Shown here piece after piece: positions 20,266 through 29,209 of a DNA stretch of 64,000 nt. The translations under genes and the position numbers were made by a program. The notes under the pieces were generated by a model that did no database searches, was not told the origin of the DNA, and saw only the letters and a list, made by a program, of their open reading frames with translations. The number at the start of each line of letters is the position of its first letter. The first letter of the stretch is position 1. This DNA is from Streptomonospora sp. PA3 (lineage in GTDB: Bacteria > Actinomycetota > Actinomycetes > Streptosporangiales > Streptosporangiaceae): contig NZ_VTZW01000003.1 of assembly GCF_009728995.1 (NCBI RefSeq), positions 160,341-224,340 of the forward strand. The letters run 5' to 3'.

Positions 20266-20640
20266 TCAGCGGTTCAGGTCGATCCCGCCGTGGATGTCGC
20301 GGGCCTGGACCACGTTGCCGCTGACGTCGCCCTGGATGCTGTTGACGACGCCGCCCTCGGAGGCGTCGAAGTGGGGGCGCAGCTCCTCGGTGAGCCGCCG
20401 GATCTCGGGGTCGGAGGAGGCGGCGGAGTCCAGGTGCTCGGCCAGGACCTCGACGGCCTCGGCGTCCTCGTAGTCGATCTGCGCCGACTCCAGGGCCTCG
20501 CGGGCCTCGGGCTCGGCGCGGAAGCGCGCGAGCACCGCCTTGCGCAGGCCGCGCAGGGCCGCTGCGGCGTTCTCGGTCAGCGGCTCCACCGCCTTGCCCG
20601 CTACGGCGGCGGCGATGGCGATCAGCACCTGGTCGACCAC
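20266..20640 (-). CDS. small protein with candidate amyloid-signalling C-terminal motif (124 aa)
   Basis: GGAGGG precedes the GTG at 20640. The N-terminal 90 residues look all-helical: VDQVLIAIAAAVAGKAVEPL with a hydrophobic first helix, AALRGLRKAVLARF, then acidic helices. The C terminus is short, glycine-rich and beta-prone: VNSIQGDVSGNVVQARDIHGG and IDLNR. That G-x-V-V-Q-A pattern resembles motifs found at the ends of actinobacterial NLR-like ATPases and their partners, described as RHIM-like/BASS amyloid signalling sequences. A helical domain plus such a tail is the layout of small effector proteins in those systems. Family assignment is from memory; no NLR partner is in this window. Confidence 0.6.
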   Translation of the reverse strand: MVDQVLIAIAAAVAGKAVEPLTENAAAALRGLRKAVLARFRAEPEAREALESAQIDYEDAEAVEVLAEHLDSAASSDPEIRRLTEELRPHFDASEGGVVNSIQGDVSGNVVQARDIHGGIDLNR

Positions 20641-20741
20641 GGGATCCCTCCGGGCTCGGGCGGTGGAAGGCTCGCATGAGCCGGTCCCATCGTCGCGGAT
20701 CCGCGGCGGCCGCGCCAGGGGCGGCCGCAACCGGGTGCCGG

Positions 20742-21140
20742 TCAGCCGCTGCGGGCGCCGGCGGCGGTGCGCCCGCCGGAGCGCCGGCGCAGCAGCAGGG
20801 CGATCGCCCGCCAGCCCAGCAGGGCGGCGCTCAAGAAGAGCGCCGCGACGACCACGAACGAGAGCGGAGTCCCCCCGCCCGCCGCCGAGCGCAGCAGCAT
20901 GCCCGCACCGACGGTCAGCACCAGCACGAGCACTCCGGTCGGCATCACCGCCGCCGGATTCCGCCACGGCTTCCACGGCAGGCTCGCCGCCCATCCCGCG
21001 GCCGTCCCGGCGAGGAACGGCCACAGCGTGAGCGCCACGCCGGCGGCGGTCAGCCCTTCCTCGTGGTTGATCCGGCCGATCACCACGAAGGCCAGTACGC
21101 ACAGGGCGTCGAGCAGCAGGGCAGCGGGCACGAAGCGCAT
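20742..21140 (-). CDS. DUF3054 family membrane protein (132 aa)
   Basis: Four hydrophobic segments (LLLDALCVLAFVVIG, GVALTLWPFLAGTAAGWA, GVLVLVLTVGAGMLLR, LSFVVVAALFLSAALLGW) with the DUF3054 pattern LDALCVLAFVVIGR...H, FLAGTAAGW and a charged arginine-rich tail. Length typical. Function unknown. A TACGAT box lies 7 bases before the ATG, and the adjacent base begins a mobile element, so the upstream half of the promoter comes from the element. Confidence 0.78.
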   Translation of the reverse strand: MRFVPAALLLDALCVLAFVVIGRINHEEGLTAAGVALTLWPFLAGTAAGWAASLPWKPWRNPAAVMPTGVLVLVLTVGAGMLLRSAAGGGTPLSFVVVAALFLSAALLGWRAIALLLRRRSGGRTAAGARSG

Positions 21141-21147
21141 GCCTTCG

Positions 21148-21153
21148 ATCGTA
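21148..21153 (-). promoter_or_regulatory. leaderless -10 box (TACGAT) touching a mobile element
   Basis: On the minus strand TACGAT ends 7 bases before the DUF3054 start. Its upstream edge coincides with the first base of the 236-bp element, so any -35 region now lies in element DNA. Confidence 0.45.
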
Positions 21154-21388
21154 GGCCGTGTTTGGTGGGTCGCTGTCCTACTGCGCGGCTGCGTAGGGTA
21201 GGGATTCTCGCTCTCGCTGCGTTCTCGTCAGTCGACAGGGGGCCCGCCCTGACTCCTTCCTCGGCCTTGCGAGAGCGGCACTGGTCCCTATGGCGGCGCC
21301 CCGCGCCGGAAATCGGCGCTTCGCGCCATCGGGCGCGGGGCGCACACGAGTGCGCCGCTCGCTACGGACGGACCCACCAAACACGGCC
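21153..21388. mobile_element. 236-bp MITE-like element with 19-bp perfect terminal inverted repeats
   Basis: AGGCCGTGTTTGGTGGGTC at 21153-21171 is exactly repeated in reverse complement at 21370-21388. The interior has no convincing gene and contains internal dyads (GCGCCGGAAATCGGCGC-like near 21300). The size, perfect termini and lack of coding sequence define a miniature inverted-repeat element, presumably moved by a transposase encoded elsewhere. The termini resemble IS5-type ends as I remember them, and also resemble the ends of the palindromic repeats at 32.5, 40.7 and 49.5 kb. No clear target duplication is visible. Confidence 0.8.
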
Positions 21389-21677
21389 TCGGCGTGCTCT
21401 CCGAGCAGGTCGGATAGGGCCCGGGTCGGATGGGGCCCGGGGAGCCGGCCGGCGCACTGGGGAATGGATGCGGGTCGAATACGCCGGCCGGCCTCGCGCA
21501 CCCGGGCGTTGCGATGCGCGAGACTCCGGTGCCCCTGTCGGCGCCGGAGCGCTCGTGAAGCCGCTGCGCCGGTGGGGACGCCGGATGAGCACCGCAGGAC
21601 CGGCGCTCCGGTCGCGTCCGCGACATTTCGGGCCTATTCCGGCCTTTCATCGCATACCGACAAGGCTCAGCGGAAGC

Positions 21678-22037
21678 TTAGCCCGTGAGGGGCACTGCCC
21701 CGAATTCCGGGAGACCGGGGCCGTCGCCGGGGAGAACGTCGTAGGCATCGCCTGGCAGCGCCCCGTTGCCCCGGATCGTGACCGTGAGTCCGGCCTGCCG
21801 CCGACCCGCGGTCGTGCGGTCGGCGTCCCGGGCCTGCTGCGAGGGCGATGCCGCGGCGCCGCCGCCGCCCGGGTCGCGCAGCGGGCCGGTGGCCGCATCG
21901 GCGGCGCCTTCGGCGGAGGTGAGCGCCACGTCCTGGGGGACGGCGGCGTGGTCGGCGGCCGTGGACGCGTCGGCGACGACCAGGCTGAGGGCGACGGCCG
22001 CACCGGCGAACGCCCAGACATAGGGGGACTTGCGCAC
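21678..22037 (-). CDS. small exported hypothetical protein (119 aa)
   Basis: From GTG 22037 the protein begins VRKSPYVWAFAGAAVALSLV, a basic end plus one hydrophobic stretch, then VADASTAADHAAVPQ, consistent with a signal peptide or anchor. The rest is low-complexity Ala/Gly/Pro/Asp. The C terminus has GLTVTIRGNGALPGDAYDVL. The ribosome site is weak (AAAGAG). No family recognised. A longer start at 22127 would add a proline/glycine leader and is less likely. Confidence 0.5.
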   Translation of the reverse strand: MRKSPYVWAFAGAAVALSLVVADASTAADHAAVPQDVALTSAEGAADAATGPLRDPGGGGAAASPSQQARDADRTTAGRRQAGLTVTIRGNGALPGDAYDVLPGDGPGLPEFGAVPLTG

Positions 22038-22226
22038 TGCTGCTCTTTCCGGACTAGCGAGAGGAGGGGGACCTCCGCCGACGAGCGGGGACTCGACGGA
22101 GGTCCCGCCGGTGGCCGGCGGCCGCACGCAAAGGAGAGGGACACAGGGCCGCCGCGCCTACTCACCGACTTTCAGTGAGCGTTCGGAAACCATAAGTCAT
22201 TACCGGCAGTTGCGACAGGCCGTCCT

Positions 22227-22245
22227 AAAACCGTGAAGATCACGG
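22227..22245 (-). terminator. intrinsic terminator downstream of the S9 peptidase
   Basis: Read on the minus strand, CCGTGA-TCT-TCACGG forms a perfect 6-bp stem followed by TTTT. It lies 217 bases after the peptidase stop in a region (22038-22461) that otherwise shows no gene. The same palindrome could instead be an operator for the small exported protein downstream. Confidence 0.45.
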
Positions 22246-22461
22246 GATGTCGCGAATCACCGTGTTCGCACGAGGCCACAGGAGGCACAAGAGGCGCAGA
22301 GGACACGGAAAGGCGCCGTGCGTAGGCGTTTCCGCGACGACGCACCGATCGCCGGCGTCGTCACCCAGGGTCGCCGCAACCTGTTGAATTGGCCGGATCC
22401 GGCCACCATTCCATGGCAACCGAATGGCGAGACGGTGAACACGGTGGTGGACCGTGTTCCG

Positions 22462-24711
22462 CTACCCGGCCCGTCCGGCCTCCTGCGGGACGTGTGCGCC
22501 CAGGGACCGGTGCAGGAACTCCACCTGGAGCAGCAGCAGGTTCTCGGCTGTCGTCTCCTCGGAGGCCATATGGGTGATGCCCGACAGCGGCAGCACCGTG
22601 TGCGGGCGCCCCGCCGCCAGCAGCGCCGAGGACAGCCGCTGAGTGTGGGCGAAGACGACGTTGTCGTCGGCCAGGCCGTGGATGAGCAGCAACGGGCGGT
22701 GGGGCTCGCTCCAGCCCTCCAGCGCCGACGAGCGGGCGTAGTCGCCCGGGCGCCCCTGCGGCGTGCCCAGGTAGCGCTCGGTGTAGTGGGTGTCGTAGAG
22801 GTGCCAGTCGGTGACCGGCGCGCCCGCCACCGCCGCGTGGAAGACCTCGGGGCGGCGCAGCACGGCCAGCGCAGCCAGGTAGCCGCCGAAGGACCAGCCG
22901 CGGATCGCGACCCGGTCCAGGTCCAGGCAGCCGAAGCGCTTGGCCGCGTCATGCAGCGCCGTCACCTGGTCCTCCAGCACGGGTGCGGCCAGGTCGCCGT
23001 GGACGGCCTGCTCCCACTCCACGCTGATGCCCGGCGTGCCGCGCCCGTCGGCCACGACCACGGCGAAACCCTGGTCGGCGAACCACTGCGAGGTCAGGTA
23101 CGCCGACCGGCTGTACAGCACCCGCTGGGCGTGCGGGCCGCCGTAGGGGTCCATCAGCACCGGCAGCCGCACACCGGCGTCCGGGTCGTACCAGGACGGC
23201 AGCACCAGCGCCGCGGGAATCCCCCGATCGCCCGCCCTCCAGAAGCGCACGCTCGGGCGGGGCAGATCGGGTGCGTGGGCGAAGCTCGCGATCTCCCCGG
23301 CGGACTCCCGCGCCGCCCCGACGCCGCCGGCGCCGGCGTCCCGCAGCAGGACCGTGCGCACGCCGTCGCTTTCCATGTCGCGCCGCTGGACGACCAGCGT
23401 GCCGCCGCGCAGGCGGCCCGAAAGCACAGCGCCCGCCTCAGCGGAGCCGCCGTCCGCGGACTCGCCCGGAACGTCGACGGCGACGGTGGTGCCGCCGCGC
23501 GAGTCCAGCAGCCACAGCCCCACCTCGCCGGGCCGCCCCGCCGGGGACGCCGTATAGAGCACGTGGTCGCCGTCGACGTCGGCGACCGACCGCAGGTAGC
23601 CGCCGTCCAGCGGTCCCATCTCCCGGCCGCCCACCAGCAGCACGCGGCGCGCGTCGCCCGCGTCGCCGCGCCCGATCCAGACCAGGTCGCCGCTCGCGGT
23701 GAACACGGGCACGCCCGGCATGATCTCCACCCACACCTCGTCGGACTCGGTGCGGACCCGCCGCACCGTCCCGGTACGCGGATCGGCGCGGAACAGCGCC
23801 AGCGTGCGCTGGTCCCGGCTCTGCGCGGTGAACACCACCTCGCCGGCCGCGGACTCGGCCGCCGCATCGCCGCCCTGCTGCCCGCCGCCGGTCGCCGTCC
23901 ACCCGGCGCGGGCGACGTAGGGCAGCTCCGCGCGGTCCCATTCGAGCCAGCGCGGCTCGGCCGCGCCCTCGCCCTCCAGGCTCAGCACCGCCAGCCGCAC
24001 ATCGGCGTTGGGCGTGCCCGCCGCCGGGTAGGCGATCGTCTGCGCGGGCGCCTCCGGATTGGCGGGGTCGGCGATCGTCCACCGGGCGACGGGGGAGTCG
24101 TCCACCCGCGCCGCCAGCACCGCCGAGCCGTCCGGAGCCCACCACAGCCCCCGGTACCGGCTCATCTCCTCGGCCGCGACGAACTCCGCCAGCCCCCAGG
24201 CGACGCCGTCGCCGTCGGGCTCGGCCAGCACGCGATCGCCGCCGCCGAGGTCGACGACGTGCAGGGCCCCGCCGCTGACGTAGGCCACCGCACCGCCCCG
24301 CGGCGAGATCGCGGGGTCGACCACGGGCGCGACCGCGGCCGCGACCTCGCGCGGCGCGCCGCCGCCGGCCAGGTCGACGGTGTAGAGCCGCCCCGAGAGG
24401 GTGAACGCGGCGCGGGCGAACTCGCGGTCGACCGTGTAGGAGACGATGCCGCCGCCGGTCTCGCGCAGCCGCTCCCGGCGGGCGCGCTCCTCGGCGGGCA
24501 GGTCCTCGTCGCCGGCACCGACGGTGCGCGGGTCGGCGACCACCCGCTCCGCGCCGCTGTCCACCTCGCGTACCCACAGGCAGGTCGCGGTGTCGTCGCC
24601 GTCCCTGCCGCGCAGGAACGCCACCCGCCGGCCGTCCGGGGAGATCTGGAACGCGCGCGGGACACCGAGGGTGAACCGCCGCGTGCGGGCCTGTTGCCGA
24701 GGAAAGCTCAT
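22462..24711 (-). CDS. S9 family (prolyl oligopeptidase/DPP-IV-like) peptidase (749 aa)
   Basis: N-terminal beta-propeller repeats ([48 protein letters not shown]) followed by an alpha/beta hydrolase domain. Catalytic serine in [16 protein letters not shown]; acid and histidine in [20 protein letters not shown] and [11 protein letters not shown]. The length matches DPP-IV-like bacterial enzymes that remove N-terminal dipeptides. No signal peptide, so cytoplasmic. ATG 24711 is preferred; ATG 24729 is an alternative. CACAAT at 24718-24723 (minus strand) would make 24711 leaderless. Divergent from mshB. Confidence 0.9.
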   Translation of the reverse strand: MSFPRQQARTRRFTLGVPRAFQISPDGRRVAFLRGRDGDDTATCLWVREVDSGAERVVADPRTVGAGDEDLPAEERARRERLRETGGGIVSYTVDREFARAAFTLSGRLYTVDLAGGGAPREVAAAVAPVVDPAISPRGGAVAYVSGGALHVVDLGGGDRVLAEPDGDGVAWGLAEFVAAEEMSRYRGLWWAPDGSAVLAARVDDSPVARWTIADPANPEAPAQTIAYPAAGTPNADVRLAVLSLEGEGAAEPRWLEWDRAELPYVARAGWTATGGGQQGGDAAAESAAGEVVFTAQSRDQRTLALFRADPRTGTVRRVRTESDEVWVEIMPGVPVFTASGDLVWIGRGDAGDARRVLLVGGREMGPLDGGYLRSVADVDGDHVLYTASPAGRPGEVGLWLLDSRGGTTVAVDVPGESADGGSAEAGAVLSGRLRGGTLVVQRRDMESDGVRTVLLRDAGAGGVGAARESAGEIASFAHAPDLPRPSVRFWRAGDRGIPAALVLPSWYDPDAGVRLPVLMDPYGGPHAQRVLYSRSAYLTSQWFADQGFAVVVADGRGTPGISVEWEQAVHGDLAAPVLEDQVTALHDAAKRFGCLDLDRVAIRGWSFGGYLAALAVLRRPEVFHAAVAGAPVTDWHLYDTHYTERYLGTPQGRPGDYARSSALEGWSEPHRPLLLIHGLADDNVVFAHTQRLSSALLAAGRPHTVLPLSGITHMASEETTAENLLLLQVEFLHRSLGAHVPQEAGRAG

Positions 24712-24816
24712 GGGTCGATTGTGGCGCATCGTGCACCGGTGCCGCGGTCGGCGCGGGCCGTGCTGCCCAGACGCGGCCGCTGGCGTGTGGAGCCGTGCCC
24801 GGCGGGCCGGCGCGGG

Positions 24817-24822
24817 TATCGT
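24817..24822 (+). promoter_or_regulatory. leaderless -10 box (TATCGT) of mshB
   Basis: TATCGT ends 7 bases before the mshB ATG, with no ribosome site between. Confidence 0.5.
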
Positions 24823-24829
24823 CCAGACC

Positions 24830-25699
24830 ATGACAGATCGGCGACTGCTGCTGGTGCACGCCCACCCCGACGACGAGACCATCGTCACCGGAGCCACCAT
24901 GGCCAAGTACGCCGCCGAGGGAGCCGAGGTCACCCTGGTGACGTGTACGCGCGGCGAGGAGGGCGAGATCATCCCGCCGGAGCTGGCGCACCTGGGCTCC
25001 GACCGCGAGGACACCCTCGGCGAGTACCGGATCGGCGAGTTGGACAAGGCGTGCCTCGCCCTGGGCGTGCGCGACCACCGGTTCCTCGGCGGGCCCGGCC
25101 GCTACCGCGACTCCGGGATGATGGGCGCGGCGACCAACGACCGCCCCGGCTGCTTCTGGCAGGCCGACGTGGAGGAGGCGGCGCACCTGCTCGCGGCCGT
25201 CATCCGCGAGGTGCGCCCCCACGTCGTCGTCACCTACGACGACAACGGCGGCTACGGCCACCCCGACCACATCCAGGCCCACCGCGTCACCGTGCGCGCG
25301 TTCGAGAAGGCCGCCGAGCGCGCCCTGCCGGGATCGCCGTGGCAGACCCGCAAGCTCTACGCCATCGCGCAGCCGCAGTCGCTGCTGGAGGCGTCGGCGG
25401 AGCGGCTGAGGGACAACCCGGGGCCGTTCCGGGCCCCCGACTCCGCCGCCGACATCGCGCCGGGCACCCCCGACAGCCTCGTCACGGCCCGCATCGACGC
25501 CTCGCCGCACTGGGCCGCCAAGGCGCTGGCGATGCGGGCGCACGCCACCCAGATCAGCGTCGAGGGCGAGCTGTTCGCGCTGTCCAACGGGATCGCCCAG
25601 GAGATCGGGGCGGTGGAGTACTTCACGCAGATCGGCGGCGCCGCGCCGCGCCGGGGCAATCGGGGGCCCGACGGGCTGGAGACCGACCTGTTCGCCTGA
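24830..25699 (+). CDS. GlcNAc-Ins deacetylase MshB, mycothiol biosynthesis (289 aa)
   Basis: LmbE/PIG-L-family zinc enzyme removing the acetyl group from N-acetylglucosaminyl-inositol, the second enzymatic step in making mycothiol. The zinc and catalytic residues are visible: [15 protein letters not shown] (His12, Asp15) and [11 protein letters not shown] with His147. [19 protein letters not shown] is typical of MshB rather than the conjugate amidase Mca, as is the total length. The upstream in-frame extension is rejected; a leaderless promoter supports ATG 24830. Confidence 0.92.
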   Translation: MTDRRLLLVHAHPDDETIVTGATMAKYAAEGAEVTLVTCTRGEEGEIIPPELAHLGSDREDTLGEYRIGELDKACLALGVRDHRFLGGPGRYRDSGMMGAATNDRPGCFWQADVEEAAHLLAAVIREVRPHVVVTYDDNGGYGHPDHIQAHRVTVRAFEKAAERALPGSPWQTRKLYAIAQPQSLLEASAERLRDNPGPFRAPDSAADIAPGTPDSLVTARIDASPHWAAKALAMRAHATQISVEGELFALSNGIAQEIGAVEYFTQIGGAAPRRGNRGPDGLETDLFA

Positions 25700-25804
25700 G
25701 CCGCCGCGACCGATCCCGCCGGCGGCCGGTCGCTCGCCCCGACCGCTCCGCCCGACCGGCCGGCCGTACCCGCCGCCGGCCACGACCCAGGAGGAAGTCC
25801 CGAC

Positions 25805-26272
25805 GTGCCCGCACCGCAGCAGCCGAGCCCCTACCCGCCGCCTCCGGCCGCCGACCAGTCCCGCGGCCGGGCGGAGGCGGCCAGGCGGATCGCCGACCCG
25901 ATCGTCACGGGCATGGCATACGCGGTACTGCTCGCCCTGGGGGTGGGGGTGGGCTTCGGCGGCTCCGTCATGGCCGGATGGCTGTCCTACCTGTGGAAGT
26001 CCGGTTCGGCCGGGCAGGCCGCGGCCTCGGTCGCCCTGGTGGCCGTGCTGGCCGCGCTCTTCGCCGGCTGCCGGGCCGCGGGCTGGGGCATGGGCTCGCG
26101 CCTGGGCTCCGGGCTGCCGGCGTTCGGCTGGGCGGGCGCCGTGTTCACCCTGATCGCGGTGAACTCCGGCGGCGACGTGGTGCTGACCTCGACGGTGATC
26201 GACTACTGCTACCTCTTCGGCGGCCTCACCGCGGTCGGTATCGCCGTCGTGATGACCGAGCCCGGCCCCTGA
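25805..26272 (+). CDS. DUF6113-like membrane protein (155 aa)
   Basis: AGGAGG precedes the GTG at 25805. A proline-rich N terminus (about 35 residues) is followed by four hydrophobic segments: ITGMAYAVLLALGVGVGF-like, VALVAVLAALFAGCRAAGW, WAGAVFTLIAVNSGGDVVL and YCYLFGGLTAVGIAVVM. Small four-helix proteins sit after mshB in many actinomycetes and carry the DUF6113 label in my memory. Probably in the mshB transcript. Function unknown. Confidence 0.65.
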   Translation: MPAPQQPSPYPPPPAADQSRGRAEAARRIADPIVTGMAYAVLLALGVGVGFGGSVMAGWLSYLWKSGSAGQAAASVALVAVLAALFAGCRAAGWGMGSRLGSGLPAFGWAGAVFTLIAVNSGGDVVLTSTVIDYCYLFGGLTAVGIAVVMTEPGP

Positions 26273-26295
26273 CCGCCGGACGTCCGCGCCGGCGG
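26273..26295. terminator. hairpin filling the gap between convergent genes
   Basis: CCGCCGG at 26273-26279 pairs with CCGGCGG at 26289-26295. It occupies almost all of the 25 bases between the two stop codons and could serve both genes. Confidence 0.5.
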
Positions 26296-26297
26296 CG

Positions 26298-27200
26298 TCA
26301 GGAGACCCAGAACCGCAGCAGCACCTCGCCGAAGCCGACGTCGATCTGCGGCATCCCCAGGGCGACGAACAGCTCCGCCGCCAGGGTCGGCAGCCGCACG
26401 TTCACCTGGGGCACCCACAGCACCGCGAAGACCGCGATGACGCCGAAGAGCGCCCACGGCCGGACGCGCTCGGCGACGGTGCCGGGCAGATAGGGCGCCA
26501 GCACGCCGAAGCCGTCCAGACCCGGGATGGGCAGCACGTTGACCAGCGCGGCGGTGAGGTTGAGATAGCACAGGTACATCAGCCCGCCGAGCATCCAGTT
26601 GTCGGTGAACATGCCCGCGGGCACCAGGATGACGACCGCGGCCGCGGCCGCGGCCGCCAGCACCAGGTTGACCGCGATCCCCGCGGCCGCGATGAGGCTG
26701 CGCCGGGCTCGGCTCGGCACGGCCGCGGGGTCCAGGTAGCTCGCCGGCCCCGGCAGGCCGATCCCGCCCAGCAGCAGGAAGGCCACCGGCATCAGCAGGT
26801 TGGCGAACAGCTCGCCGAAGCGGAAGGGGTTCAACCGCAGGTAGCCGCTGCCGCGCAGCGAGCGGTCGCCGAAGCGGTAGGCGACTGCGGCGTGGCCGAA
26901 CTCGTGCAGCGCCAGCGAGACGATCCATCCGGCGAGGATGAACACGAAGGGTACGTAGGCGGTGGCGTCGTCACCGGTCCACTGGACCTCGGCGCGCGTC
27001 CAGGAGAACCAGCCCGCCAGCCCGCCCAGTCCCAGCAGCAGCACGAACACCGGGCTGGGCAGCAGGTCGGCGGCCGAGGCCGCGCGCGCCTGCGGTGCGG
27101 CGCCGTCGGGCCCTGCGGCCTCGTCGGGCCGCGTGCCGGTGTCCTCGGCGGATCGCGGCGCGGCTGCGTGGTCCCGATCGGTGGGCTCAGGCGCGGACAT
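26298..27200 (-). CDS. M50 site-2-protease-like membrane metalloprotease (300 aa)
   Basis: About 45 polar residues are followed by a membrane core. The zinc motif is LALHEFGHAAVAYRFGD (HExxH) in the second membrane helix, and the third ligand is in NVLPIPGLDGFGVLAPYLPG, the N-x-x-P-x-x-x-L-D-G pattern of the M50 family. The family cleaves membrane-bound regulators such as anti-sigma factors. Neighbours give no substrate; the SigE anti-sigma factor at 45.3 kb is a possible but unproven one. Confidence 0.82.
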   Translation of the reverse strand: MSAPEPTDRDHAAAPRSAEDTGTRPDEAAGPDGAAPQARAASAADLLPSPVFVLLLGLGGLAGWFSWTRAEVQWTGDDATAYVPFVFILAGWIVSLALHEFGHAAVAYRFGDRSLRGSGYLRLNPFRFGELFANLLMPVAFLLLGGIGLPGPASYLDPAAVPSRARRSLIAAAGIAVNLVLAAAAAAAVVILVPAGMFTDNWMLGGLMYLCYLNLTAALVNVLPIPGLDGFGVLAPYLPGTVAERVRPWALFGVIAVFAVLWVPQVNVRLPTLAAELFVALGMPQIDVGFGEVLLRFWVS

Positions 27201-27348
27201 GGTGCTCCAGCTCGTCGAAAAAGGGCTCGCGGAGGCGCTGCACGGGGGAGTCGGCGCCGGTGGCGCCGGTACGCCGTCCCCAGGTTAGAGGCACGGCCGC
27301 CTGCCCGCGCACCGGGTGGCGCGCCCGGAGCCGCGGGCGGTCGACGGG

Positions 27349-28683
27349 CTAGAGCGAGGTCGGGGGAGTGGTCGCCGAGAGGTGCATGGCGGTGAGCGAG
27401 AACGCGTGCCCGGCCTTGGTCAGCTGGTGGCTGCCGCCCTCGCCCAGCAGATCGCCGTCGACGACGAACCCCAGCGTCTCCAGTAGCCAGGTCACCGTTA
27501 TGAGCACCGAGCCGACCTGCTGGGTGTCGGGCAGCCGCCCCGGGGAGTCGCTGCCCCAGCCGGAGTCGGCGAGCACCAGGCGGGCCTCCTCGGCGATGTC
27601 GGTGCAGGTCTCGCGTGCGTGGCTGCCGGTGGAGCGGGAGGAGTGCGAAAGCAGCAGCCCCAGCAGGGTCTCGGTGGCGGCCTGGGCGAAGCCGTCGGTG
27701 TCCAGCACGCTCTCGGCGACGGCGCGCCACAGCGCCTCGGTGTCGTCGTGCAGCAGCCGCCCGCGCCGGGTGAGCACCAGGCGGCGCCCCGACCTGCGCA
27801 CCGCCCGCATCGTGCGCAGCAGTTTGTGCAGCGCGATGAGCTGCGTGGAGTCGGTCTCGCTGCGCGGCGGCGCGGGCGAGGTGGCCCAGTCGAACTCCGC
27901 GCACAGTTCGCGGACCACGCTGGGCGAGATGTAGCCGATCTGGGTGAGGCCGATGCCGTCGTCGGCGTAGTCCAGCAGCCGCACCACCGGCGCCAGCGCA
28001 CTCGCGGCGTTGGGCGGGGTCTCGGCCCCGCTGATCAGCTGGCCCAGCAGCGGCCACAGCCGCTGGCGGTGCGGGTGCGAGGGGGAGGACAGCCACGCGC
28101 GTACCCGCTCCTCGCGCACGCGGTCGAGCCTGCTGCGGCCCTGCGGGTCGGGCTGGGTCAGAAACGCCCGGGTCTGCTGCTGCTGGGAGTTGCGCCAGGC
28201 CGGGGTGCCCGGCCGCAGCTCGTCCAGCGCGACGGCGAGCTCCAGGGACGCCGAGGTGGCCTGGTAGGCCGCGATCTCGGCGGAGCCGAGCGTGCTGCCC
28301 CAGGTGAGCTCGGGCAGGTCGGGCGGTTCGACGCCCGAGGCGCGCATCGCCCGCCGGTAGGCCTGGTGCCCGGAGTCGTGGCTGACCCGGTAGTTCTCGA
28401 GGATGTCGCGAGTGCAGCCGGAGGTGCAGATGGCGGCGTAGCGGTCCAGGCCCAGCAGGGTGAACAGGCGGCCCAGCGAGCGCGCCGCGAACAGGCGCTC
28501 GGCGGAGTCGGTGGAGAAGCGCACCGGCAGCACGTACCAGCAGAACTCCTGGACCGCGTGCTGGGTGAGCGCCTCCAGGTTGCGCCCGTCGGTCAGCGTG
28601 GACAGTGCCGTCTCGGCGACCTGGGCCGCGCGGGAGTCGGAGCGGGCGAGCTGAGCGAGGGCGGAAGCCACGGTCTCCTGCAT
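27349..28683 (-). CDS. unrecognised 444-aa soluble protein
   Basis: A long, well-formed actinobacterial coding frame without a family I recognise. It is mainly helical. Features: FCWYVLPVRFSTDSAERLFAARSLGRLFTLLGL near residue 47, GCTRDILENYRVSHDSGHQAYRRAM near 90-115, a winged-helix-like middle (LTQIGYISPSVVRELCAEF and RRSGRRLVLTRRGRLLHDD), and a C-terminal segment with LLETLGFVVDGDLLGEGGSHQLTKAG. The last two resemble archaeal/actinobacterial winged-helix folds. The ATG follows GGGGGAGG at some distance. Transcribed toward the M50 protease. Confidence 0.7.
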   Translation of the reverse strand: MQETVASALAQLARSDSRAAQVAETALSTLTDGRNLEALTQHAVQEFCWYVLPVRFSTDSAERLFAARSLGRLFTLLGLDRYAAICTSGCTRDILENYRVSHDSGHQAYRRAMRASGVEPPDLPELTWGSTLGSAEIAAYQATSASLELAVALDELRPGTPAWRNSQQQQTRAFLTQPDPQGRSRLDRVREERVRAWLSSPSHPHRQRLWPLLGQLISGAETPPNAASALAPVVRLLDYADDGIGLTQIGYISPSVVRELCAEFDWATSPAPPRSETDSTQLIALHKLLRTMRAVRRSGRRLVLTRRGRLLHDDTEALWRAVAESVLDTDGFAQAATETLLGLLLSHSSRSTGSHARETCTDIAEEARLVLADSGWGSDSPGRLPDTQQVGSVLITVTWLLETLGFVVDGDLLGEGGSHQLTKAGHAFSLTAMHLSATTPPTSL

Positions 28684-28771
28684 GGCGTGAACTCGCCACC
28701 TCCCCCTTCAACATCAGCGGCGGACCGCACCGCACGGGGCCGCCTGCGGTGCGCTCGCCGGCGGCGGGCCG

Positions 28772-29035
28772 CTAGCCGTCCGTCGTCGGCCTGCCGCCGC
28801 CCCGCCTGCGCGTCGGCGGTTGCTGCGGCACGATACGGCTTCCGGCGACATCGTCGGCGGTGACCTCTGTCACAGTGCCGTCGCGTCTGCGTATCCGTAT
28901 CAGACCGTCCTGCCAGGACTCCAGCACTCCGACGATATCCCGGAAGCCCCCGCCAGGCAGCCGAAGGCGCACAGTGGCGCGCCGACCGATGTCCTCCGGT
29001 GTCGCCTCGGCCCTCAATCGCGGGGCGAAGCCCAT
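28772..29035 (-). CDS. stand-alone SH3-like domain protein (87 aa)
   Basis: The protein MGFAPRLRAEATPEDIGRRA, VRLRLPGGGFRDIVGVLESW, GLIRIRRRDGTVTEVTADDV resembles the N-terminal SH3-like domain of the actinobacterial GNAT acetyltransferases of the Rv0428c group, which often lie beside fdxA. Here the frame stops after that domain and a basic tail; the acetyltransferase is absent, and the next gene starts 88 bases away. ATG 29035 is preferred over TTG 29050. Divergent from fdxA. A truncated gene or a real single-domain protein are both possible. Confidence 0.6.
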   Translation of the reverse strand: MGFAPRLRAEATPEDIGRRATVRLRLPGGGFRDIVGVLESWQDGLIRIRRRDGTVTEVTADDVAGSRIVPQQPPTRRRGGGRPTTDG

Positions 29036-29209
29036 GGGATCGACCCCCAATTACGCGGAAACGCCCGGTGGGCGCAATACTGGAAGGTGCGAATCGTGTG
29101 TCAGGTGCCCGGCGGTCCCGCTCCGGACTCCCGGCATCGCCCAGGCTATGTGACAGCGAAGACACTTATACGCGCGGTCAACGTGGCGAAGACCGAAGAG
29201 GAGTACGAC

